Shown here: positions 1-5,402 of the stretch, piece after piece
Layout: every line of letters begins with the position of its first letter
How positions within the stretch are numbered: the first letter of the stretch is position 1
DNA from: JBMYXZ01 sp049608925
Lineage (GTDB): Bacteria > Pseudomonadota > Alphaproteobacteria > JAGOMX01
Direction: 5' to 3'
DNA: 6,573 nt
Assembly: GCA_049608925.1 (NCBI GenBank)
Contig: JBMYXZ010000078.1
Span: 1-6,573 of the forward strand
Translations under genes and position numbers: made by a program
The notes under the pieces: generated by a model
The model's database searches: none
Seen by the model: only the letters and a program-made list of their open reading frames with translations
What the model was told of the DNA's origin: nothing

Positions 1-155
1 AGGCCCTGAACAGCTTCCTTTTTCCAGCGCTGGATCACGCCTGCATGAACCCCAAAACGGGACGCGAGCTCCGATATAGGCGTGTCCTCCCGGAGCGCCG
101 CTAACGCAACTTTTGTCTTAAAACTTGCCGGATAATTCTTTCGTGTTCTACTCAT
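1..155 (-). CDS. IS3-family transposase OrfA, N-terminal part (runs off left edge)
   Basis: The ATG at 153-155 opens a frame of 51 complete codons that leaves the window at position 1 without a stop. The product begins MSRTRKNYPASFKTKVALAA and continues through a helix-turn-helix (roughly residues 24-45, containing ISELASRFGVH and VIQRWKKE). This is the N-terminal DNA-binding pattern of IS3-family OrfA (transposase_8/HTH type), which binds the element ends. An AAAGGA ribosome-binding site lies at 163-168, 7 bases before the ATG, and supports this start. A full OrfA is usually about 90-110 residues and is followed by OrfB, the DDE integrase-like catalytic subunit made by frameshifting. Both the rest of OrfA and OrfB lie outside the window, so whether the element is intact cannot be judged. 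The family call is firm; the subgroup is not assigned. Confidence 0.88.
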   Translation of the reverse strand, partial: MSRTRKNYPASFKTKVALAALREDTPISELASRFGVHAGVIQRWKKEAVQG

Positions 156-196
156 CTTCTTGTCCTTTCAATCGTAAAGGACTCTAACTTAGCACA

Positions 197-217
197 CTGT
201 CCAGTTTCTTAGGACCA
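197..217 (-). repeat. Probable terminal inverted repeat of the IS3-type element
   Basis: Read on the minus strand from 217, the sequence starts TGGTCC and includes CTGGACA, a layout common at IS3-family left ends. The partner repeat lies beyond the left edge, so the inverted repeat cannot be confirmed by pairing. Confidence 0.45.
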
Positions 218-339
218 CCTCTCAGAATAATCAGCGTCGAAAGCGCAGCCGTAACGCCCATGCCTCCCCTCAGGAAACCAATTCCCTGGATGATGCCCTG
301 CAGCATGCGTGATATATCATTTACTCTGACGCTTCTTTC
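218..339 (-). pseudogene. Decayed MgtC/SapB-family membrane protein remnant, truncated by the IS
   Basis: A minus-strand frame opens after an in-frame stop at 340-342 and reads VNDISRMLQGIIQGIGFL (about 271-324) followed directly by RGGMGVTAALSTLIILR (about 220-270). The first part closely resembles the conserved MgtC/SapB stretch usually written D-P-x-R-V-x-QGI-x-x-GIGFLGAG. The second resembles the last membrane segment of that family. The roughly 25-30 residues normally lying between them, including the GLTTAA region, are missing, which suggests an in-frame internal deletion. The reading then runs into the IS at 217 and stops at a TAG (184-186) inside the element. No N-terminal half and no ribosome-binding site are present; the only ATG in the recognisable part is at 304-306. 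MgtC proteins are inner-membrane proteins linked to Mg2+ limitation and intracellular survival. This copy cannot be functional. The identification is from remembered motifs and moderately sure; a chance hydrophobic frame is the alternative. Confidence 0.45.
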
Positions 340-486
340 TTAAGCTTTCATTTGTATTGGGGAGGTTTTTTATTTTAATAAATCCAGGTGTGTCAACTTT
401 GAAAAAATACCCAAAACTGGCGCTTGTGTGCTGACCTTAACAATAAAGGGAGCAGGATTAACTGAAGCGCGGGAAAGAGTAGCTGA
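340..486. other. Intergenic region with no recognisable gene
   Basis: This is the space immediately after the large exoprotein gene, where a CDI-type immunity gene would be expected on the minus strand. I find no minus-strand frame with a start codon and plausible length. There is also no clear stem-loop followed by a T-run that would terminate the upstream operon. Apart from the TTGACA site at 391-396 it appears empty. Short open frames exist on both strands (see rejected items) but lack starts. Confidence 0.6.
367..396 (-). promoter_or_regulatory. Candidate sigma-70 promoter upstream of the MgtC-like remnant
   Basis: On the minus strand a perfect TTGACA (-35) occupies 391-396. It is followed by an AT-rich stretch with TAAAAA at 367-372 as a weak -10, at 18 bp spacing. 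It sits about 30-60 bp before the remnant and points at it and at the IS, so it may be the surviving promoter of the lost gene. The -10 is poor, so this is a candidate only. Confidence 0.3.
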
Positions 487-3400
487 TCAATAAAATGAGA
501 TAAGGGGCACACATCTAGAGTCAATCTCGGCTGCATTCTGTAAGACCTTTGTTAAAGCAACTGTTTTGGGCACATAATATGATGCGAACAGATCAACAGA
601 AAATGCCCCTATTTTTTGACCTGATCCCATTGAATCCATAAAATCAACGACTTTCTCAGAACGACCTAAAGCCTTCTTGTATACTTTATAATAATTCTTA
701 CCTAGTCCTGATTTTGCCAATTTTTTAGCAATAAACTTTGGAGTATAACCCAGTGTCCCAATGGTCGCACATTGCCCACGTAATAAGCTATCCTCCTTAG
801 CTTTATGTTCGAAAGGAAAACTAAGCTTATCATCTATTATTTTCACAGCGACATTGTAATCAACATAATTTTCACTATTAAACCCGGCAGCTTCAAACAT
901 CTCGTTCATAATAATTGCTTTCTTGAGCCAAGATGCTGCTGAAATTGTGGTATCTTTAATGCTGCTGTAAGCAACATACAAAATGCTGCCGGCCTCCTCC
1001 TTGGCACCCTCAAAGGCATCTGCTTGATAGTCTGACCAATCCATTCCATACACAACATCGTTATGATATCCATCGAGGTCTAGTATAGTTGCGCCATCAT
1101 AAAAAATAGATTCCTGTAGAGTATTTTTATGTTTCTCATAGTTATTCTCGATCGTTGTCATCGCCATTTGATACCCCGCACGTGCATCACCAGCAAGGGC
1201 ACCGGTTACAGCTCCAAAGATCTTCCCAACTTCTGGTGCTTTAAACGTCTCAGCTCCCCATTCACCGGCGGCGGCACCTACGCCTGCAGCCCAGGGGTTA
1301 TTGTCACCACGAATGAAACCGCCAAAAGCCCCATTGCCAAAATGCCCCAAAATTTTAGTAGTGTCACCAATATGACCGGCTGCATGCAAGTCACCAAGCT
1401 TATGTGCTATATTCGCTGTGACAGCATCTGCAACCGATGATCGCACTTCTGATAACATTGCTTCACCAAAGTTTTCACCATACAATACTGACCGTGCCCC
1501 AGCTCTCATACCAAGTCCAATGGGTGATAAACCGTCAGTGCCCATATATATACCATTCATGAGCAGTTTCTTACCTGAGTCTGGGGAAAAGACGTCTCTG
1601 CCAGCTTTAAAAACATTGCCCTTATGCATCACCATGCCAGAAACAAACTCTCGCTTTACATGATCAGCCGCCAATTGCAACATTGGATTGCCAAAAGTAA
1701 ACGGCGTGGGAATAATCATTGCAGCTAAAGAGGCAATATTCTCTTTGGTCGGCTTTAATCGCCCGTAGGAAACACGCTCGTGATATTCATTGCTGCGATC
1801 AATCAATGTGGTAAGCAATGCAGCTTGACTCATTTGATGAGGCAAAATTGGTTCGCGTCCCGTCACTTCAGGCGTTTCAAATCTGACACCTGGGGCCACA
1901 AGCTGGGTATGTTTGGCGTGTATTTTGCCATCATAAATCCGAGACATCCGCCCACCAAAGTACATAGACTTCTTTTGATACGAAGAATCAAACCCTACCA
2001 CAGCATCCAAATCAACCCCTTCAGAAGAGCTAAAATTAGGAACCAGTCTGGAGCTCATATTTGCCCCAGCAGCTGAAATACGCCCCGTTTCAGATGTCAT
2101 GCTAAGATGGCCTGCTTTAATATTCGCATAGCTAAAAATAGGTGTGCTGACCTCTGTCGTTACTTTTCTTCTGTTATACCATGGACCTGATCGACGAGTT
2201 GTGGACGTTGTATTATAACCCGTAATGTCACCATCAACATTAATTCCAAGGTATCCATATATATCGAGTTTATTCTCTGTTTGTGCCTGTAACATTGGGG
2301 CATAAAAGTGTCCATACTGAGAACTTAAAGTAACAGAATCTCCATAGAATTCAGGCTTTATACCAGTGAAATCACCTAAAGCAGACATCTTATAAGTGTT
2401 GCCTGAAACGACAGAGTGATTTGCGGAAATCTCACCAAAGGTCAGACTAATATCAGGGTGTTCAAAAGTAAGCGCCTCTGGTATATCAAAGCTTACATCT
2501 GGCATTTGCAACGCGGTCTTGGTGACGTTGAGCATACTATCTACATACGCAATGGCTTTTAGAGGATCTCCTGCACCCTTGAAATACACACTGTGATTTG
2601 AACCACGGTGATGATTGTCACCAAGGGTCAAGCCATTTGTCAGATTTAATTGAAGTGCGTCTTGATTGAAAGAGTTTCCAGATAAAAGCCCTCTGCGAGT
2701 AGCCTGCATGTCAAACAACAGTTGACGTGCTGAAAATGTATTATCTTCAATAACAAGATCTCTTCCATAGGCATATATATGAGGACCTGTAAAAGTCGAG
2801 GATCTCATCGTCAAGTTGTGCCACTGGCTCAGTTTGTTAGCTTTCAGATACACTCGATTAAGAGTTGTGGAGTTTCCATAATGGCGAGAAAATTCTGGAA
2901 TCGATATAGATGAATCGCTGATGCCAAGATCTGAGAACATGGGAGTCTTGAGATACCCTAGATTCAGTGTTGAGCGGTTAATTTCAGCAATTTGCGCATC
3001 TAGGAATAAGGTTTTTGCGGTTAGGTTAACGTTTTGAAGCCTCAGACTGTCTGCACTATGAGGAGTCCAAGACAGTGATTCAGCAGCAATCTCTCCGCCC
3101 AATATCTGGTTATGTTTAGCCTTAAAATCAGTTGCCTGAATTTGCCCAAGATACTCTGCAAGTGGGGATTCAGATTCCAAACTTTCAGCACTTATACGGC
3201 TGTTTTTAGATTGCTGAATTGCCAACGGTGATTTCAGCGACAGTGTTCCTCGTGATATCAAGTTTCTCTGGATAGACAGTGCTCCATTTGTCGCAATTGC
3301 ACTGATGCTTCCTGCGGCGGTATTGTGCGTAAAAGTGATAGATGGCCCCTTAAGACTCAGCATGCCGCGCTGATTAAAATCTTGTGCGGGAAGTGTCAAA

Positions 3401-5397
3401 GATTGGGTTGCATAAGTACCCAGTCCATCTGTTTGAATATTCAATTTAGACAGATCAAGTTTTGCGCCCTGCAAAAAGGCTGCCCCCTTAGAAGCTAACG
3501 CCCCATTCCCTGAAAGTTGATCGGTTTTTAAATCTATACCATTGGCGCCAGCTAGGAACCCGTCGAGCTTAACGGCACCTGTGTATCCTTGACTCCCTAC
3601 GATTAAACGCTCTTGAGATATCGTGCGAGCACCCGGCTCAACTATGAATCTTCGGGAGGGTTTAATCATCAATTTCCTGGCTACTATATCGCCAGGCTCA
3701 ATCTTAAATTGAGACTTTTCACCAGGAGCAGCTATCGGAGCATGATAGCCATCTGGTTTCTTTAAAATAATATTTGAAGAGCAATCTGCACCATCAACTA
3801 AATTGAACTCTCCGTCTACCAACATTGAACCCTGAATTACAGTATTTCCATTCGAAAACACGACGTCCAGACCGGAATCTGACCCACTGTAAAGCTGTCC
3901 TGCATATTCTTCCATTCGCAAAAACATAATCAAGGCATAGTCTTTTGCAAACAGGGAGACATCGCCGGCGTTATCTGTCAGACACACGCGAATTTTATTA
4001 GGGTTAGCAGGATTTCCAGGCTGTCCTATTTGTACTTTTCCTGGGCCCGTGAAACAAAGGTTGTCACCACCTTGACCAGTGCCAAAAAAGCCTGTGTTTT
4101 GTATAGCATTCCCCCCAAGGTTCACAGCACCTTGCACTTTAAAGCTTCCACTGTTTTCAACAATAGAGGGCACGAGATCCTGTGACCATAAATACCCTTG
4201 CCTTAATATAGCTTTAACAAGAGCAGGCGGCCGTAATACTGATGGGTCAGAGGTCCGTGTTAATCCTTCATTCAAGCCTTTTCTTTTAAAAGCCTCAAAT
4301 TCAGAAACACGGCCAAAATCACCCGTAAGCTGAAATTGGAGTTTGTTAACAAGCTTTTGTACGAAGGCGTTTTGGAATAATATAGCTGCCTTTAGCTCGG
4401 TCTTTTTCATCTTAGGGTGCAGGATGTATAGAGATGATCCCTGCAAAGCTTTATTGATGCTTACATCTGCCGCACTGATAAATACCGTGCCAGTTGTTGA
4501 TGTGTGTCCTTGAAAAACAACACGCCCATAAGGTGTTTTCAGCCAGGTGGCAATTTGTTTGTTAATTCTTGAAACTGAAGGAGTCTCGATAAAGATATCA
4601 CTTGAACGCAGAGCCGCTTTTTCCTGGTGATCGACAGAGATGAAATTTTGCAGAACAAGAGGAGAAGCCCCTGCATCAAGGGTACCGTCATTTACCAGTC
4701 TTGCATCTGACAGAAACCCTTTTTTGCCCGGTGTGAATGGACCTGTATAATCAAGATACTGACCTTCTGCCCCTTTCTTTGAAATTTTGCAGTTCTCGCC
4801 CATAAAAACAATGCCCTTATGAGCCTGAATGACGCCCTTATTATGACAATCGGCCGTCACGCCAAAAAATGCCCCTGCAGTCTGGACCATTGCATCAACT
4901 TCAAAGCCATATTGACTTACCCTAGAATCTACTGAGGCAATTATTTTTCCGCTGTTATACGCAAGAGTCTTCACCCATATGCTGTTGGCTATGACTTGAG
5001 CGGCATTATTAAGTCTGCCTTCTAAGACTTTAAAGGCCCCAAGGCTGAAAAGGGTGCCCGATAGGGCAAGATCTGCTTCACAAGCAAGAGTAATATCTGA
5101 AAACGTATGGTTTGTTTTCATACAAATCGAGAATGACTGGTCGCTTTTGAATGTGAAAGTATTGTCTTGGAAAACAGCCAGACCAATGGTTGAAGAGTCT
5201 CCTCCCTTGATTGTTAAGCTAAATGGCTTCAGAAAGTCAGTCTCAGAAAAATCAAGGTTATAACTTGATGAATGCTTTTTTAGCTGAATCTCATCGCCAT
5301 CCTCCCATGCATAAGAGATTGAGGGCATGAATGGCCCCCAGAATTGAGCCCAAATTAAGATATAGCTTATAAGCTTTTTGCACTGGTGTAGGAACAT
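487..5397 (-). CDS. Large secreted FHA/CdiA-like beta-helix exoprotein with IENN pre-toxin motif and unknown C-terminal domain
   Basis: The protein has 1636 residues from the ATG at 5395-5397. That start places a signal peptide at the N-terminus and has GAGG 9 bases upstream. An ATG at 5404-5406 and one at 5485-5487 are in frame but have no usable ribosome-binding site, and the latter would put 30 residues before the signal peptide. After the signal peptide (1-30) come short beta-helix coils of N-x-G type (about 130-250: YNSGKIIAS, HNKGVIQAH, VNDGTLDAG). A long beta-strand-rich stalk follows (about 400-1040). An FHA/CdiA-type repeat segment rich in T/S/R lies at about 1041-1116. A region resembling DUF637 and PT-VENN modules (about 1307-1419) ends in IENN at 1416-1419. 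The 217-residue tail (1420-1636) matches nothing I know. In CdiA proteins the segment after VENN is the variable toxin, so by analogy the tail is a candidate effector. The canonical TPS domain motifs NPNL and NPNGI are absent. Several cysteines occur in the stalk, which is unusual for this class. The gene is intact and is translationally coupled to the upstream LRR gene. It could instead be an adhesin without toxin activity. Confidence 0.8.
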   Translation of the reverse strand: MFLHQCKKLISYILIWAQFWGPFMPSISYAWEDGDEIQLKKHSSSYNLDFSETDFLKPFSLTIKGGDSSTIGLAVFQDNTFTFKSDQSFSICMKTNHTFSDITLACEADLALSGTLFSLGAFKVLEGRLNNAAQVIANSIWVKTLAYNSGKIIASVDSRVSQYGFEVDAMVQTAGAFFGVTADCHNKGVIQAHKGIVFMGENCKISKKGAEGQYLDYTGPFTPGKKGFLSDARLVNDGTLDAGASPLVLQNFISVDHQEKAALRSSDIFIETPSVSRINKQIATWLKTPYGRVVFQGHTSTTGTVFISAADVSINKALQGSSLYILHPKMKKTELKAAILFQNAFVQKLVNKLQFQLTGDFGRVSEFEAFKRKGLNEGLTRTSDPSVLRPPALVKAILRQGYLWSQDLVPSIVENSGSFKVQGAVNLGGNAIQNTGFFGTGQGGDNLCFTGPGKVQIGQPGNPANPNKIRVCLTDNAGDVSLFAKDYALIMFLRMEEYAGQLYSGSDSGLDVVFSNGNTVIQGSMLVDGEFNLVDGADCSSNIILKKPDGYHAPIAAPGEKSQFKIEPGDIVARKLMIKPSRRFIVEPGARTISQERLIVGSQGYTGAVKLDGFLAGANGIDLKTDQLSGNGALASKGAAFLQGAKLDLSKLNIQTDGLGTYATQSLTLPAQDFNQRGMLSLKGPSITFTHNTAAGSISAIATNGALSIQRNLISRGTLSLKSPLAIQQSKNSRISAESLESESPLAEYLGQIQATDFKAKHNQILGGEIAAESLSWTPHSADSLRLQNVNLTAKTLFLDAQIAEINRSTLNLGYLKTPMFSDLGISDSSISIPEFSRHYGNSTTLNRVYLKANKLSQWHNLTMRSSTFTGPHIYAYGRDLVIEDNTFSARQLLFDMQATRRGLLSGNSFNQDALQLNLTNGLTLGDNHHRGSNHSVYFKGAGDPLKAIAYVDSMLNVTKTALQMPDVSFDIPEALTFEHPDISLTFGEISANHSVVSGNTYKMSALGDFTGIKPEFYGDSVTLSSQYGHFYAPMLQAQTENKLDIYGYLGINVDGDITGYNTTSTTRRSGPWYNRRKVTTEVSTPIFSYANIKAGHLSMTSETGRISAAGANMSSRLVPNFSSSEGVDLDAVVGFDSSYQKKSMYFGGRMSRIYDGKIHAKHTQLVAPGVRFETPEVTGREPILPHQMSQAALLTTLIDRSNEYHERVSYGRLKPTKENIASLAAMIIPTPFTFGNPMLQLAADHVKREFVSGMVMHKGNVFKAGRDVFSPDSGKKLLMNGIYMGTDGLSPIGLGMRAGARSVLYGENFGEAMLSEVRSSVADAVTANIAHKLGDLHAAGHIGDTTKILGHFGNGAFGGFIRGDNNPWAAGVGAAAGEWGAETFKAPEVGKIFGAVTGALAGDARAGYQMAMTTIENNYEKHKNTLQESIFYDGATILDLDGYHNDVVYGMDWSDYQADAFEGAKEEAGSILYVAYSSIKDTTISAASWLKKAIIMNEMFEAAGFNSENYVDYNVAVKIIDDKLSFPFEHKAKEDSLLRGQCATIGTLGYTPKFIAKKLAKSGLGKNYYKVYKKALGRSEKVVDFMDSMGSGQKIGAFSVDLFASYYVPKTVALTKVLQNAAEIDSRCVPLISFY
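490..1140 (-). other. 217-residue C-terminal domain after IENN, candidate effector of unknown type
   Basis: Residues 1420-1636 follow the IENN motif directly, and the length is close to that of typical CDI-CT toxin regions. The visible features are an acidic/aromatic stretch (LDLDGYHNDVVYGMDWSDYQ), a predicted mixed helical middle, a basic segment (KFIAKKLAKSGLGKNYYKVY) and a final helix-like part ending in CVPLISFY. Cysteines lie at 1543 and 1629. I see no HNH, EndoU, deaminase, ADP-ribosyltransferase or other toxin signature, so no activity is assigned. Confidence 0.5.
1141..1347 (-). other. PT-VENN-like pre-toxin region ending in IENN
   Basis: Residues about 1351-1419 form a Gly/Ala-rich segment (GHFGNGAFGGFIRGDNNPWA, then GVGAAAGEWGAE, then GAVTGALAGDARAGYQ) and end in TTIENN, whose IENN codons lie at 1141-1152. 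The order H-x-x-x-G-A-x-x-G, A-G-x-G-A-x-x-x-E, then G-A-L-A-G-D and finally V/I-E-N-N is the pattern of the pre-toxin VENN domain in CdiA-type proteins. There the VENN motif separates the conserved body from the exchangeable toxin. Ile in place of Val is a conservative variant. Confidence 0.65.
2050..2277 (-). other. FHA/CdiA-type haemagglutinin repeat segment in the exoprotein
   Basis: Residues about 1041-1116 read as beta-strand, then a basic/hydroxyl-rich loop (TTSTTRRSGPWYNRRKVTTE), then strand pairs IKAGHLSMTSETGRISAAG. FHA and CdiA repeats show the same order: a K/R/T-rich linker ending near TTE, then an A-G-x-L/V-x-hydrophobic-x-(A/S)-x-x-G-x-I strand pair and an S/A-G-A/S turn. One clear copy is present; others in the stalk are too degenerate to delimit by eye. 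Confidence 0.6.
4648..5010 (-). other. N-terminal short beta-helix coils of the exoprotein
   Basis: Residues about 130-250 hold degenerate coils with an Asn-x-Gly turn followed by alternating hydrophobic residues: LNNAAQVIANS, YNSGKIIAS, HNKGVIQAHKGIVF and VNDGTLDAGASPLVL. This pattern is typical of parallel beta-helix exoproteins such as FHA. It differs from the globular TPS cap expected at this position in two-partner secretion proteins, because the NPNL/NPNGI signatures are missing. Confidence 0.55.
5308..5397 (-). other. Signal peptide of the large exoprotein
   Basis: Residues 1-30 begin MFLHQCKKLISYILIWAQFW, giving a short basic n-region (H, KK), a hydrophobic core and a polar end in SISYA. 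Cleavage is likely after Ala30, before WEDGDE (S at -3, A at -1). This implies Sec-dependent export. Length and composition are ordinary; it is not the extended ESPR type found on many TpsA/CdiA proteins. A cysteine at position 6 is not in lipobox context. Confidence 0.75.
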
Positions 5398-5402
5398 ATT
5401 TA

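Larger units (their letters stand above)
1..217 (-). mobile_element. IS3-family insertion sequence, orfA-proximal end
   Basis: The orfA start lies about 60 bp inside a terminus-like sequence. On the minus strand the probable end begins at 217 with TGGTCCTAAGAAACTGGACA. It has the 5'-TG terminal dinucleotide usual for IS3-family elements and resembles the left inverted repeats of that family. Outside 217 the sequence changes to the MgtC-like remnant, which supports a boundary here. The opposite end and the target duplication are outside the window, so the exact boundary (217, give or take a few bases) is inferred from motif and context only. Confidence 0.72.

Noticed and set aside
373..486. 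38-codon in-frame extension after the exoprotein TGA, ending at TAA 370-372
   Set aside because: An open stretch of this length is expected by chance. The translation does not continue the domain in an obvious way, and there is no sign of programmed readthrough.
344..493. Plus-strand open frame ending LTEARERVADQ and overlapping the exoprotein 3' end by 7 bases
   Set aside because: The tail looks protein-like, but the frame has no ATG, GTG or TTG start with a suitable ribosome-binding site and matches no family I recognise.
1129..2076. Plus-strand open frames at 1129-1440, 1418-1663 and 1780-2076
   Set aside because: They lie antisense to clearly coding exoprotein sequence, have implausible compositions and no Shine-Dalgarno support.
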